Part shown: positions 34,067 through 43,018 of the stretch, piece by piece
Numbering within the stretch: the first letter of the stretch is position 1
Layout of the letters: every line of letters begins with the position of its first letter
Assembly: GCA_002747325.1 (NCBI GenBank)
Contig: PDOZ01000035.1
Location: forward strand, 1 to 61,050
Source of the DNA: Rhodobacterales bacterium
GTDB taxonomy: Bacteria > Pseudomonadota > Alphaproteobacteria > Rhodobacterales > Rhodobacteraceae
Reading direction: 5' to 3'
DNA length: 61,050 nucleotides
Program-made: the position numbers and the translations under genes
Notes under the pieces: generated by a model
Database searches by the model: none
Seen by the model: the letters and a program-made list of their open reading frames with translations, nothing else
Told to the model about the DNA's origin: nothing

Positions 34067-34684
34067 ATGATCAACGAACTGCTTGAAACGCTCCTCCAGA
34101 TCGCCCTGTTCTCATTGATTCCATTCACGGTCTTCGGAATTCAAAACCGACGTATAAAAGGCTTTGCCGCCTATATCGGGCTGAAAAAAGCCAATAAACG
34201 CGCCAACACGCTGGCGATTTTGGCCTCCCTGATCCTGCTCCCGCCCATGCTGATCCTGACGGCTACCAGCGCCGAATTTCAGGAAATCATGTTCGACCCC
34301 AACAGCATCACTGGCAAGCTGCACGCCATGACCTTCGGCCCGCAAGCCCTCGCCATCCTGCTCCTCACCGCGATTTTCAAAACCGCCTTTGCAGAAGAAA
34401 TCCTGTTTCGCGGCTTCATCGCCAAACGCCTGATCAACACCTTCGGCTTCAAAACCGGAAACCTGCTGCAAGCCATCCTGTTCGGCGCCCTACACACCGC
34501 CCTCTTTGCCCTCATTACCCCCAATCCGCTCTATCTGGCCCTGATTTTCCTCTTCCCAACCCTCGCGGCCTACCTGTTCGGCTATCTCAATGAAAAAACC
34601 GCAAACGGCAGCATCCTCCCCAGCTGGATCGCCCACGCACTGGCAAATACCCTCACCTATCTGATCGTCGGTTTTGTCATCTGA
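34067..34684 (+). CDS. CPBP family intramembrane metalloprotease
   Basis: A 205-residue multi-pass membrane protein. It has the CPBP (CAAX protease/bacteriocin-processing) motifs: motif 1 FAEEILFRGFIAKRL, motif 2 FGALHTALFAL, and a final SWIAHALANTLTYL. Members act as proteases in bacteriocin immunity, prenyl-protein processing or unknown roles. It lies alone between fabF (divergent) and a frameshifted orphan gene, which breaks the usual fabF-acpP neighbourhood. AT-rich codon choice relative to flanks suggests it may have been acquired. Substrate unknown. Confidence 0.88.
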   Translation: MINELLETLLQIALFSLIPFTVFGIQNRRIKGFAAYIGLKKANKRANTLAILASLILLPPMLILTATSAEFQEIMFDPNSITGKLHAMTFGPQALAILLLTAIFKTAFAEEILFRGFIAKRLINTFGFKTGNLLQAILFGALHTALFALITPNPLYLALIFLFPTLAAYLFGYLNEKTANGSILPSWIAHALANTLTYLIVGFVI

Positions 34685-34760
34685 AACACGCGTCCATGAG
34701 CAGCGCACAAAACGGGCCAACCGCCTTGGCAAACAGCACAACACCCCTTACCCTCAAGAC

Positions 34761-35308
34761 ATGACAGAGTTTGACGACCGCAATATCGTCTGGGACGAAT
34801 ACGACCACGGGCGCTGCACCGCATTTGTCCCCGCGTTAAAAACCGATGTGACCTTCGTGTTTTTTCCCCTCTGTCGGAAAAAATACACCAAACCATCAAC
34901 GACGTTCTTTCGCTGCCGGAAACGACGGAAGAAACGCTGAAAGATATGGCGTGGGAAGAATGTTGCTTTGCCTTCACGGTCAGTGACTTCGGCATCCCCC
35001 CTCAGGACGGCGAAACCGACCTGCAAGCTAACCTGCGTCATTTCGGGGTGCCCGACGCCGAGAGCGCATTCAAGAAATTAAAATTCAAGGAAATTCACTT
35101 TGAGGAAAACGAATATTCCTCCCGCTTCGCGATCCTGCTCGTTGAAACCGTGACCGGCGACATGATCAACGTGATCGTCAAAAACGGCGAAATTATCGAC
35201 TTTTCCGAGGACGGAGCCTATCTGAGCTGGTTTGAAGAAGATGCAAAATACGCCCACAAACAGCGTCAAACCACTCTGAGCAAAATCGCCCAGAGCAGAA
35301 ATCGCTAA
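34761..35308 (+). pseudogene. Frameshifted hypothetical gene
   Basis: The frame from ATG 34761 (MTEFDDRNIVWDEYDHGRCT) runs into a stop after 59 codons. A -1 shift at the T6 run (34860-34865) continues into a second open frame of protein-like sequence (LSEKIHQTINDVLSLPETTE, then MAWEECCFAFTVSDFGIPPQ from 34946) for about 180 residues in total. The C-terminal residues QSRNR and the stop codon come from the end of repeat copy B, so the original 3' end was altered as well. The acidic, soluble product has no recognised family; its look recalls immunity or SMI1-like accessory proteins, but I cannot support that. The second frame alone (34946-35308) encodes 120 residues. Confidence 0.6.
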
Positions 35309-35404
35309 ATCTGAATCAAAATTCTCTGCCTCTCCATCAGCATCCTGCTGATTTCGAACGCGAATTTTGATGTACAGTGTTGCAGATTAAAGCGATTTCG
35401 CTCT
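35292..35404. repeat. MITE-like palindromic repeat, copy B (113 bp)
   Basis: The cleanest copy: left end AGAGCAGAAATCGCTAAATC, right end on the other strand AGAGCGAAATCGCTTTAATC. Inner symmetry includes ATCAGCATCCTGCTGAT and TCAAAATTC...GCGAATTTTGA. It overlaps the 3' end of the frameshifted gene. Confidence 0.85.
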
Positions 35405-35449
35405 AATTCAAATTTAGCGAGTACTGCGCCCAAATAGCCGAGCGCCCCC

Positions 35450-35472
35450 CTTCTTCTTAGTAAAAATACTCA
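35450..35472. repeat. 23-bp intergenic motif, copy 4
   Basis: CTTCTTCTTAG, TAA, then AAATACTCA with one extra A in the spacer region; intergenic, upstream of the acpP terminator. Confidence 0.8.
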
Positions 35473-35494
35473 CATCCCCAACCGCGCCACAAAC

Positions 35495-35520
35495 AAAAAC
35501 GGCGCCCCGAAGGACGCCGA
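35495..35520 (-). terminator. Rho-independent terminator after acpP
   Basis: On the minus strand CGGCGTCC and GGGGCGCCG form a stem around TTC, followed by TTTTT. Confidence 0.8.
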
Positions 35521-35541
35521 TTTCATAACGTGTCACCCGGC

Positions 35542-35775
35542 TCAGGCCGCTTCGGAGATGAACTTCACCGCGTCGCCAAAGGTCTGAATGGTTTCTGCTG
35601 CGTCGTCCGGGATTTCAATGCCGAACTCTTCTTCAAAAGCCATGACCAGCTCAACGGTGTCGAGGCTGTCCGCGCCCAGATCGTCGATAAAGGCAGCCGA
35701 TTCCGTAACCTTGTCTTCTTCCACACCGAGATGCTCGACAACGATTTTCTTCACGCGATCTGCGACGTCGCTCAT
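35542..35775 (-). CDS. acpP: Acyl carrier protein
   Basis: Carries fatty-acid intermediates on a 4'-phosphopantetheine attached to the serine in [18 protein letters not shown]. The product is 77 acidic residues, the usual size. A GAGGAATTG Shine-Dalgarno region precedes the ATG. It is the last gene of the fabD-fabG-acpP series on the minus strand and is followed by a clear terminator. Confidence 0.98.
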   Translation of the reverse strand: MSDVADRVKKIVVEHLGVEEDKVTESAAFIDDLGADSLDTVELVMAFEEEFGIEIPDDAAETIQTFGDAVKFISEAA

Positions 35776-36004
35776 TTCAATTCCTCACATTTTTTCAGGC
35801 ACTTGCCCGAGTTTTCAGGGTTTGAAGCAAACACTCCGCCCCCCTGTTGCAAGCCCCTCGGGGCCGTTGAAATCTGGCTTTCGCCAACACGCCAGCCCTG
35901 ACAGGCCCGCGAATTCTGCCCCCCTTTAGCACAAAGCCGCGCGCGGGCAAATGGTTTGTCCAACCCCGCCGCCAAAGCAGCGCGCCGGGGCCGAAACCCC
36001 GCAT

Positions 36005-36742
36005 TCAGATCATCACCATACCGCCATTGACATGCAGCGTGGTGCCGGTGACGTAGCCCGCTTCCGGCGAAGCGAGATAGCGCACGGCGGCGGCAATCTC
36101 TTCCGGCTGGCCCATGCGCGCCGTGGGGATCTGCACGTTGATCTTGTCCTTTTGCTCGTCGGTGAGCTTCTCGGTCATGGCGGTGGCGATAAAGCCCGGC
36201 GCAATGCAGTTGGCGGTAATGCCGCGCGACGCCACCTCATAGGCGATGGATTTGGTCATGCCCTCCACGCCCGCTTTGGAAGCGGCATAATTGGCCTGCC
36301 CCGGATTGCCGGTATGGCCCACGACGGAGGTGATATTGACGATCCGCCCCCAACGCGCCTTCATCATCGGGCGCATGACCCCGCGGCACAGGCGCATGGT
36401 CGCGGTCAGGTTCACATCCAGCACCGCCTGCCAATCCGCATCCGACATGCGCATGAAAATCTGGTCGCGGGTGATGCCCGCATTGTTCACCAGAATATCC
36501 AGCCCCCCAAGCGCCGCCACCGCCTGTTTCGGCAGCGCATCCACCGCTTCCGGGTCCGACAGGTTGCAGGGCAGCACAAACGCCCCCTCGCCCAGCTCCC
36601 CGGCCAGCGCTTCCAGCGGCTCGGTGCGGGTGCCGGACAAGCCAACCTTGGCCCCCGCCCCGTGCAAAGCGCGCGCAATGGCCCCGCCGATGCCACCCGA
36701 CGCGCCGGTCACCAGCGCGGTTTTTCCTGTAAGATCAAACAT
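36005..36742 (-). CDS. fabG: 3-oxoacyl-ACP reductase
   Basis: NADPH-dependent reduction of beta-ketoacyl-ACP. The 245-residue SDR has TGASGGIGGAIARALHGAGA, VNNAGITRD, and the catalytic tyrosine and lysine in NYAASKAGVEG. GCAGGAGAGC precedes the ATG. It starts 28 bp after the fabD stop codon and is read in the same direction toward acpP, which is separated by about 230 bp. Confidence 0.98.
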   Translation of the reverse strand: MFDLTGKTALVTGASGGIGGAIARALHGAGAKVGLSGTRTEPLEALAGELGEGAFVLPCNLSDPEAVDALPKQAVAALGGLDILVNNAGITRDQIFMRMSDADWQAVLDVNLTATMRLCRGVMRPMMKARWGRIVNITSVVGHTGNPGQANYAASKAGVEGMTKSIAYEVASRGITANCIAPGFIATAMTEKLTDEQKDKINVQIPTARMGQPEEIAAAVRYLASPEAGYVTGTTLHVNGGMVMI

Positions 36743-36770
36743 TTATGCTCTCCTGCTTGCCGCAACGGGC

Positions 36771-37709
36771 CTATGCCAGCGTTTCCGCCGCCGCTTTCAC
36801 TTCTTCCGCGCTCTCCATGTTGCGCGTGGCCACGGCCCGATCAATACGCCGGATCATGCCGGACAGCGCCTTGCCCGCGCCGATCTCCCAGATCTCGTTC
36901 ACGCCCTCGCCCGCCATGAATTGCACACTTTCGCGCCAGCGCACCGAACCCGTCACCTGCTCCACCAGAAGCGAACGAATGGTCGTCGGGTCCGAAATCG
37001 CCGCCGCCCGCACATTGGCCACCAACGGCACCGCCGGGCGCTGAATATCGACATGCGACAGCGCCTCCGCCATCGCCTCCGCCGCCGGCTGCATCAGGGC
37101 GCAATGGAACGGGGCGGAAACCGGCAGCAACACGGCGCGCCGCGCGCCTTTGCCCTTGGCGATCTCCACCGCCCGTTCGACCGCTTCCCGATGCCCGGAA
37201 ACCACCACCTGCCCCGGATCGTTGTCATTCGCCGCCTGACAGACCTGATCATGCGCCGCTTCCGACGCCACTTCCGCCGCAGTGGCAAAATCGAGGCCCA
37301 ACAGCGCCGCCATCGCCCCCTCGCCGACCGGAACCGCCGCCTGCATCGCCGCGCCGCGCTGACGCAGCAGCCGGGCGGTATCGGCAAGGCTTAAGGCCCC
37401 CGCCGCCGCCAGCGCTGAATATTCCCCAAGGGAATGCCCGGCCACGAAGCTGGCCGCCTCCAGCGTCACCCCTTCGGCCTCCAGCGCCCGAAACACGGCA
37501 ATCGAGGTGGCCATCAGGGCGGGCTGGGCGTTCTGCGTCAGGGTCAGCTCCGCCTTGTCGCCTTCCCAGATCAGCGCCGAGAGCTTTTCGCCCAACGCCT
37601 CGTCCACCTCGTCAAAAACCGCCTTTGCCGCCGGATAGGCCTCCGCCACCGACTTGCCCATGCCAATTGCCTGAGCGCCCTGTCCGGGAAATACGAATGC
37701 GCGGGTCAT
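36771..37709 (-). CDS. fabD: Malonyl-CoA:ACP transacylase
   Basis: Transfers malonyl from CoA to ACP. The 312-residue product begins MTRAFVFPGQGAQAIGMGKS and has the nucleophile elbow VAGHSLGEYSALAA, the arginine region LLRQRGAAMQ, and LPVSAPFHCALM with the catalytic histidine. I chose the ATG at 37709 because the family starts there; the frame is open to 37805. It is the first gene of the fabD-fabG-acpP series. Confidence 0.97.
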   Translation of the reverse strand: MTRAFVFPGQGAQAIGMGKSVAEAYPAAKAVFDEVDEALGEKLSALIWEGDKAELTLTQNAQPALMATSIAVFRALEAEGVTLEAASFVAGHSLGEYSALAAAGALSLADTARLLRQRGAAMQAAVPVGEGAMAALLGLDFATAAEVASEAAHDQVCQAANDNDPGQVVVSGHREAVERAVEIAKGKGARRAVLLPVSAPFHCALMQPAAEAMAEALSHVDIQRPAVPLVANVRAAAISDPTTIRSLLVEQVTGSVRWRESVQFMAGEGVNEIWEIGAGKALSGMIRRIDRAVATRNMESAEEVKAAAETLA

Positions 37710-37791
37710 GCTGCCCTCCCCTGTTTGCTTCAAACCGGGGATAGCGCGTGCGGGCCGCTTGTGCAATGAGGTGACGCAAGGGAATTGCGGC

Positions 37792-38400
37792 TTACTCTGC
37801 CGCAATCCGACTGCTGATCAGGGGCGCCGGACCGCTTTCCAGCAGATCACGGGCCACTCGGGCGCGCAGATCGGCATTCGAGTCGGCTTCCGCCTCTTTC
37901 TCCATCCCGTCGGCCCGCTGCGCCAGTTTCACCAGCAGGGTCAACGGATCCAGCCGCCCATGCAGCGGACGTTTGGCCATTGCCGTCAGATCGTCCAGCG
38001 GCGCCACGCGCATCAGGTCAAACTGCCCGTCCTTGCCGCGACAGCCCGCGCGAAACTCGCCGCGCGCGGTATCGAACTGCACTTCCTGCACCGGAACCGG
38101 GCGGGCACTCCACAGCAACATGGCGCCTATCCCGACGAAAAACGACGTGGCGAGCAGCTTCATCGCAATCAAGGACAGGGCGAAGGTTGCGCCCGGCCAG
38201 AGCCAGATACTCACGGCGACCAACAGGGCCACCGCGCCAAAGAACCGGCCCAGAACGACCCGGACTCTGTCCGACTGTTCTGTCACCGCACGGCAGCGCA
38301 CCGCGTAACCCCAGGGCATGATCTCTACCGCCATGCTGTCCTGTGTCTCATCCTGCGCCAGATCCTGCACCAATGTGCCGATAACCTGTGAAATGCTCAT
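37792..38400 (-). CDS. Hypothetical membrane protein
   Basis: A 202-residue protein with a cytoplasmic start (MSISQVIGTLVQDLAQDETQ), two central transmembrane helices (FGAVALLVAVSIWLWPGATF and LIAMKLLATSFFVGIGAMLL) and a charged C-terminal half (VQEVQFDTARGEFRAGCRGK, then LARVARDLL-like ends). GAGGAGAGAC before the ATG at 38400 decides the start over the frame open to 38457. The layout (helical hairpin plus beta-rich region) is seen in many uncharacterised roseobacterial proteins. It lies upstream of fabD, 82 bp apart, and may share its transcript. Confidence 0.8.
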   Translation of the reverse strand: MSISQVIGTLVQDLAQDETQDSMAVEIMPWGYAVRCRAVTEQSDRVRVVLGRFFGAVALLVAVSIWLWPGATFALSLIAMKLLATSFFVGIGAMLLWSARPVPVQEVQFDTARGEFRAGCRGKDGQFDLMRVAPLDDLTAMAKRPLHGRLDPLTLLVKLAQRADGMEKEAEADSNADLRARVARDLLESGPAPLISSRIAAE

Positions 38401-38614
38401 GCGTCTCTCCTCGCCGCCACCCAGATTTCCCACCCGGATTTCCTCGGGGCTCCGCAACCAGAGCCGTTATTCCGATGGTTTCCTTGTGCTTCATACGTGT
38501 GGCGGAAATGGGGCCATTCGGGGGAAAAACCGGGCCCCTTTCCCCCGTTTCCTCCCTGATTTTGCCCCAATCTCCGTTCCTTAACTGCCCCGCCATCTCC
38601 TCCCCATCTGCCCC

Positions 38615-38642
38615 TTGCATTCCCGCGCCGACACGCTATAAG
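38615..38642 (+). promoter_or_regulatory. Candidate sigma-70 promoter of rpsF-rpsR-rplI
   Basis: TTGCAT (38615-38620) and TATAAG (38637-38642) are separated by 16 bp. The position, just before the structured leader, fits the ribosomal-protein operon. Confidence 0.5.
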
Positions 38643-38649
38643 TCCCCCA

Positions 38650-38699
38650 CCTTCCGCACGGACTTATCCCCCGTGCCTCTCGTGGATGGGGGCGGAAGG
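38650..38699 (+). promoter_or_regulatory. Structured rpsF leader, candidate S6:S18 autoregulatory element
   Basis: CCTTCCGC (38650-38657) pairs with GCGGAAGG (38692-38699); a second helix CCCC (38668-38671) pairs with GGGG (38688-38691), leaving a ten-base bulge ACGGACTTAT on one side. It ends 43 bases before the rpsF start. Known rpsF leaders bind the S6:S18 complex; this identity is inferred. Confidence 0.5.
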
Positions 38700-38742
38700 G
38701 TTGCCCATCCTTTGAAGCACGCAGACAATATATGGAGAAAAC

Positions 38743-39099
38743 ATGCCCCTTTATGAGCATGTGATGATTGCGCGTCAGGACCTGTCCAACGCGCAGGCCG
38801 AGAGCCTCATCGAACATTTTGGCACCGTCCTCGCCGACAATGGCGGCAAACTCGTGGACAGCGAGTATTGGGGCGTGAAGACCATGGCCTACAAGATCAA
38901 CAAGAACCGCAAGGGCCATTACGCCTTCCTGAAGACCGACGCGCCCGCCGCTGCGGTTCAGGAAATGGAACGCCTGATGCGCCTGCACGACGACGTGATG
39001 CGGGTTCTGACCATCAAGGTCGATGCACATGAGGAAGGCCCCTCGGTGCAGATGCAGAAACGTGATGACCGCGGCGACCGCCGTGGCCGCGACCGCTAA
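38743..39099 (+). CDS. rpsF: 30S ribosomal protein S6
   Basis: Binds S18 on the small-subunit platform. The 118-residue product begins MPLYEHVMIARQDLSNAQAE and contains YWGVKTMAYKINKNRKGHYA, both typical. The C-terminus is rich in arginine and aspartate, as in other Alphaproteobacteria. First gene of the rpsF-rpsR-rplI operon; a structured leader precedes it. Confidence 0.98.
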   Translation: MPLYEHVMIARQDLSNAQAESLIEHFGTVLADNGGKLVDSEYWGVKTMAYKINKNRKGHYAFLKTDAPAAAVQEMERLMRLHDDVMRVLTIKVDAHEEGPSVQMQKRDDRGDRRGRDR

Positions 39100-39113
39100 G
39101 AAGGAGCTAAATC

Positions 39114-39341
39114 ATGGCTGGTAAACCGTTTTTCCGCCGCCGCAAGGTCTGCCCCTTCTCGGGCGACAACGCGCCGAAGATCGACTACAAGGACACCCGT
39201 CTGCTGCAACGCTACATTTCCGAGCGCGGCAAGATCGTCCCCTCCCGTATCACCGCCGTTTCGGCCAAGAAGCAGCGCGAGCTGGCCCGTGCAATCAAGC
39301 GCGCCCGCTTTGTCGCCCTGCTTCCCTATGCTGTGAAGTAA
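39114..39341 (+). CDS. rpsR: 30S ribosomal protein S18
   Basis: Partner of S6. The 75-residue product has the family core [20 protein letters not shown] and [20 protein letters not shown]. An AAGGAG sequence precedes the ATG, 14 bp after rpsF. One CxxF-type cysteine (VCPFSGDN) is present near the N-terminus. Confidence 0.98.
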   Translation: MAGKPFFRRRKVCPFSGDNAPKIDYKDTRLLQRYISERGKIVPSRITAVSAKKQRELARAIKRARFVALLPYAVK

Positions 39342-39351
39342 GGAGCGGATC

Positions 39352-39984
39352 ATGCAAGTTATCCTTTTGGAACGTGTGGCCAAGCTGGGCCAAATGGGCG
39401 AAATCGTCGACGTGAAGCCGGGCTATGCCCGCAACTTCCTGTTGCCGCAGGGCAAGGCTCTGACCGCCTCGGAGGCCAACAAGGCCAAGTTCGACGAACA
39501 GAAAGCACAGCTGGAAGCGCGCAACCTCGAGACCCGCAAGGAAGCGGAAGCTCTGGGCGAAAAGCTCGACGGCGAGCAGTTCATCGTGATTCGCGCCGCC
39601 TCTGACGCCGGCGCGCTCTACGGCTCCGTCACCCCGCGCGACGCGGCGGATGCGGCGACCGAAGCGGGCTTCACCGTGGACAAGAAACAGGTTGCCCTGA
39701 CCGCGCCGATCAAGGAGCTGGGCCTGCACAACCTCGTGGTGCGCCTGCACCCGGAAGTGGAAGTGTCGATCCAACTCAACGTGGCCCGTTCGCAGGAAGA
39801 AGCCGAACTGCAAGCCTCCGGCAAGTCGATCCAGGAACTGGCGGCAGAAGCGGAAGCCGAAGCGGAATTCGAGATCGCCGAACTGTTCGACGACATCGGC
39901 TCCGCGGCCGAAGACGACGATGCCGGTCTGGTGGAAACCCCGGAAGGCGCCGCCGAGGAAGCTGCGGACAAAGACGCCGAGTAA
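39352..39984 (+). CDS. rplI: 50S ribosomal protein L9
   Basis: Large-subunit protein at the base of the L1 stalk. The 210-residue product begins [20 protein letters not shown] and [18 protein letters not shown], the L9 signature. It has an acidic C-terminal extension of about 60 residues (residues 150-210), longer than the roughly 150 residues of E. coli L9 but usual for this order. AAGGAG precedes the ATG. A strong terminator follows. Confidence 0.97.
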   Translation: MQVILLERVAKLGQMGEIVDVKPGYARNFLLPQGKALTASEANKAKFDEQKAQLEARNLETRKEAEALGEKLDGEQFIVIRAASDAGALYGSVTPRDAADAATEAGFTVDKKQVALTAPIKELGLHNLVVRLHPEVEVSIQLNVARSQEEAELQASGKSIQELAAEAEAEAEFEIAELFDDIGSAAEDDDAGLVETPEGAAEEAADKDAE

Positions 39985-40005
39985 TCCTCACCACACAAAA
40001 CACCC

Positions 40006-40035
40006 AAAGCCCCGGCCATCCGCCGGGGCTTTTTT
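40006..40035 (+). terminator. Rho-independent terminator after rplI
   Basis: AAAGCCCCGG and CCGGGGCTTT form a ten-base-pair stem with a short loop and a T run. Confidence 0.92.
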
Positions 40036-40074
40036 GTTGTCCGCGCGTCTCCGGCCCAACCGCGCAACCCCCAA

Positions 40075-40106
40075 CAAAAAACCGCCCCGAAACCGGGGCG
40101 GCTCTT
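40075..40106 (-). terminator. Rho-independent terminator after tig
   Basis: On the minus strand AGCCGCCCCGG and CGGGGCGGTT pair around TTT, followed by a T run. It faces the rplI terminator. Confidence 0.88.
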
Positions 40107-40128
40107 TAATATTGCTCTGGCGCGGAAA

Positions 40129-41460
40129 TTACTCCTCTTCGAGCTTCTCCAGCGCCGCTTCCAGATCGGCTTTGGAAACCTCTTTCTCGCTCACTTTCGC
40201 ACCGTCGAGGATGTGGTCGACGACCTTGTCCTCAAAGATCGGTGCCTGCAACTGCTGGCGCATCTGCGCGTTCTGCTGCACGAAATCGAAGAAGGCTTTT
40301 TCCTGCCCCGGATACTGGCGCGCCTGGTTGAGAATGGCTTGCGTCAACTCGCCGTCGGTGACTTCGATCTCAGCTTTCTGACCGATTTCGGCCAGCACGA
40401 GGCCAAGGCGCACCCGGCGGGCGGCGAGTTTCTTGTGATCCTCTTCCACCTCGATTTCCGGGTGGTCATGGCCCTGAACTTCCGGGTGATCCTCATGCCA
40501 CAGCTGATGCGCGATCTGCTTGGCCTCGGCGTCGAGCAGCCCTTCCGGCAGATCAAACGCCACTTTCTCGTCCAGCGCGTCCAGCAAGCTGCGCTTGACC
40601 ACCGCACGGGCGGCCTGAGCAAATTCGCCGCTCATCTGCTCGGTGATCCCGGTTTTCAGCGCCTCAAGGTCTTCGGCGCCAAACTGCTTGGCCAGATCGT
40701 CGTTGATCTCGGCTGCGGCGGGGGCTTTCACCTCATGCACCTTACAGGCAAACACCGCTTCCTTACCGGCCAGATGCTCGGCACCGTAGTTTTCCGGGAA
40801 GGTGACGGTTACGTCTTTTTCGTCACCAACCTTCAGGCCAACGAGCTGCTCTTCAAAGCCCGGAATGAACTGACCGGAGCCCAGCACCAGCGGGAAGCCC
40901 TCGGAAGTGCCGCCGTCAAACGCCTCGCCATCAACGGAACCGGCGAAGTCGAAGACCACCTGATCGCCGTCTTCGGCCTTGGCGCCCTCTTCGCGGGCTT
41001 CGAAATTCTGCGCGTTCTTGGCGATGTTTTCCAGCGCTTCCGCCACATCCTCATCGCTTGGCTTGACCACGAGGCGCTCCAGCTCGATCGACGCGAAGTC
41101 GACTTCCGGGATCTCCGGCAACTTCTCATAGGACAGGTCCAGCTCGACATCGTCGCCCGGTTTCCAGTCCTCATTGGTCATCTTGACTTCCGGCTGCATG
41201 GCCGGGCGGTCGCCGCTCTCTTCCAGCAGCGCGCTGATCGCTCCGTCGACGCTTTCCTGCATCGCCTCGCCCATCATCCGCTCGCCGAACTGCTTCTTGA
41301 GCAGCGCCATCGGCACCTTGCCCTTGCGGAAACCTTTCATCTCCACTTCCGGCTGCGCCTCGGCCAGCTTCTCATCCACTTTCGCTTCGAGATCTGCGGC
41401 AGGCACGACAATCTTGTAGCCACGCTTGAGGCCTTCTTTCAGGGTCTCGATCACCGACAT
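40129..41460 (-). CDS. tig: Trigger factor
   Basis: Ribosome-associated chaperone and prolyl isomerase. The 443-residue product has the N-terminal ribosome-binding signature [20 protein letters not shown] (a GFRxGxxP form), an FKBP-like domain in the middle ([20 protein letters not shown], then [20 protein letters not shown]), and the helical C-terminal arms. GAGGACGAAT precedes the ATG. It converges on the ribosomal-protein operon, each with its own terminator. Confidence 0.97.
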   Translation of the reverse strand: MSVIETLKEGLKRGYKIVVPAADLEAKVDEKLAEAQPEVEMKGFRKGKVPMALLKKQFGERMMGEAMQESVDGAISALLEESGDRPAMQPEVKMTNEDWKPGDDVELDLSYEKLPEIPEVDFASIELERLVVKPSDEDVAEALENIAKNAQNFEAREEGAKAEDGDQVVFDFAGSVDGEAFDGGTSEGFPLVLGSGQFIPGFEEQLVGLKVGDEKDVTVTFPENYGAEHLAGKEAVFACKVHEVKAPAAAEINDDLAKQFGAEDLEALKTGITEQMSGEFAQAARAVVKRSLLDALDEKVAFDLPEGLLDAEAKQIAHQLWHEDHPEVQGHDHPEIEVEEDHKKLAARRVRLGLVLAEIGQKAEIEVTDGELTQAILNQARQYPGQEKAFFDFVQQNAQMRQQLQAPIFEDKVVDHILDGAKVSEKEVSKADLEAALEKLEEE

Positions 41461-41571
41461 ATATTCGTCCTCATTCCGTCGAATTGGCCGCGCAATAAAG
41501 GGCGCAGCACGTTTTCCATCCCGGCCCTTCTATGGCTCGCACGAACGCGACGCAAGCGGCTTTGGCGCGAT

Positions 41572-42717
41572 TCACGGTTTTTCAGACGTTTCGCCGCCCG
41601 TTCTCTGGCCGCGCGTGACCTGCCAGCCCTCGATCCAGCGCGAAATCGCCGCCATTTCCGGCGCCCCGCTGAGTGCTGTGCGCAGATCCGGCAACGCCCG
41701 CGCTGCCGCCGCCCAGTCCCGCACCGGCCGCTGCAGGCTCAGATCCACCCTCTCCAGCAGCCTCTCATTGCCCGATAGCGCCCGAAGCTGCGCCAGCACC
41801 GGCGCATAATCGCATGGCATCACCGGACGGCAGCGTGGACCAAACATCTCCACATCCCCGTCCGGGGGCAGGTCCAGCCCCCCGGCATGCCCCGCCAACC
41901 ACCGCGCCAGCCGCCCCCCCTCGTCGCGCCCCAGCGCATGAATCCCCGCCCGCGCAACCTCCCAAAGCGCCGCCGGGACCGAAGGGTTGCACGGCGCAAC
42001 CGGCTGTAGCCCCTCGGGCAGCGCAAGGCCCGAATGGGCGGCAAAATCCGCCACCGTGCCGCCCCTGCGCCGCGCCAGATCAAAGTCACGCAGCACCAGC
42101 CGCGCACGCGGAAAATGACGCATCCATGCCTCCAGCGCCGCGCCATGCTGAAAATGCGCCGTGGGCTGATAGGCGCCATATGCCGACCCGGCCAGCGGGG
42201 AGAGCCTGTCGCCGAATTTCAGCCGCTGGCGGTGCCATGAGGACAGGTAGTCATCCAACCGGCGCAGGGTGAAATAGATCGTCACCTCCTGCCCGGCCAA
42301 CAGCGCCGCCAGTTGCCGCAGCCCGCGCTGCCCCGGCAACAGCCCCAGCAGGGAAAACACCTCGGAACACAGCACCACCGCCCCCGGATCGTGCTGCACC
42401 ATCTGTTGCCGGAGGGTGGCGAGCATCTGCCCGGAGGGCGGCAGGTCCGGGTAATAAGGCGGCACCGCGCCCCCGCCCGCCTCCGCCCGCATCCTGAGCG
42501 CCAGCGCATTATGCGGCTCGGTCTCGTTCAGCCCCGCCCCGTCCAGCGGCAGATCACAGCCCCGCCGCGCCGCCCGCTCCTGACGCGCCAAGCCGCGCGC
42601 CTCCACCGCCGGGTAGAGAATGCCCGCCTGCCGCAAGCGAAGATAATTCTGCGCCAGAAAGCGTTGCAGCGAGGTCGAGCCGGTCTTGAACAAGCCAATA
42701 TATATGACAACCTGCAT
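41572..42717 (-). CDS. Sulfotransferase-like protein
   Basis: A 381-residue protein whose N-terminus VVIYIGLFKTGSTSLQRFLA is the 5'-phosphosulfate-binding (PSB) P-loop of PAPS-dependent sulfotransferases (KTGSTSLQ). The serine/arginine region LRRLDDYLSSWHRQRLKFGD resembles the 3'-phosphate-binding motif. Such proteins in Rhodobacterales are mostly uncharacterised and lie near surface polysaccharide genes, which is not the case here. The start ATG immediately precedes the P-loop strand, as in the family. Acceptor unknown. Confidence 0.8.
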   Translation of the reverse strand: MQVVIYIGLFKTGSTSLQRFLAQNYLRLRQAGILYPAVEARGLARQERAARRGCDLPLDGAGLNETEPHNALALRMRAEAGGGAVPPYYPDLPPSGQMLATLRQQMVQHDPGAVVLCSEVFSLLGLLPGQRGLRQLAALLAGQEVTIYFTLRRLDDYLSSWHRQRLKFGDRLSPLAGSAYGAYQPTAHFQHGAALEAWMRHFPRARLVLRDFDLARRRGGTVADFAAHSGLALPEGLQPVAPCNPSVPAALWEVARAGIHALGRDEGGRLARWLAGHAGGLDLPPDGDVEMFGPRCRPVMPCDYAPVLAQLRALSGNERLLERVDLSLQRPVRDWAAAARALPDLRTALSGAPEMAAISRWIEGWQVTRGQRTGGETSEKP

Positions 42718-42783
42718 CCGGTTTTCTCCGGTCTATTCCCGGTCACGGCCCGGCTCTTACCGCCGGCCTGAACTGATGGAAAA

Positions 42784-42868
42784 TGGTGCGGGTGAAGGGA
42801 CTCGAACCCCCACGCCTCGCGGCGCCAGAACCTAAATCTGGTGCGTCTACCAATTCCGCCACACCCGC
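42784..42868 (-). tRNA. tRNA-Leu (anticodon TAG)
   Basis: A class II tRNA on the minus strand. The acceptor stem is GCGGGTG/CACCCGC, and the D arm contains TGGCGGAATTGGTAGACGCA. The anticodon stem CCAGA/TCTGG encloses TTTAGGT, giving anticodon TAG (leucine, CUA). A variable arm GCGCCGCGAGGCGT and the T arm GGTTCGAGTCC follow. Discriminator A and an encoded CCA (42786-42784) are present. Confidence 0.96.
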
Positions 42869-43018
42869 GCCCGGCCCCTGTAACAGCTTCGCGCGGCGGG
42901 GAAAAGTGGGCAGGCGCAAAGAAACGCGAAGAAATTGTGTAAAATGCAAGGTTTTTCTCGCGGTCCGTAATCGCGCGTGTTAACCTCTTGTTAAAAATAA
43001 AAAGATATGAGGCAGAGT

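Noticed and set aside
34860..34865. Programmed -1 frameshift at the T6 run
   Set aside because: The frame-zero codons TTT TTT CCC do not make a proper X XXY YYZ slippery site, no stimulatory structure is visible and the family is unknown; a mutation or sequencing error is simpler.
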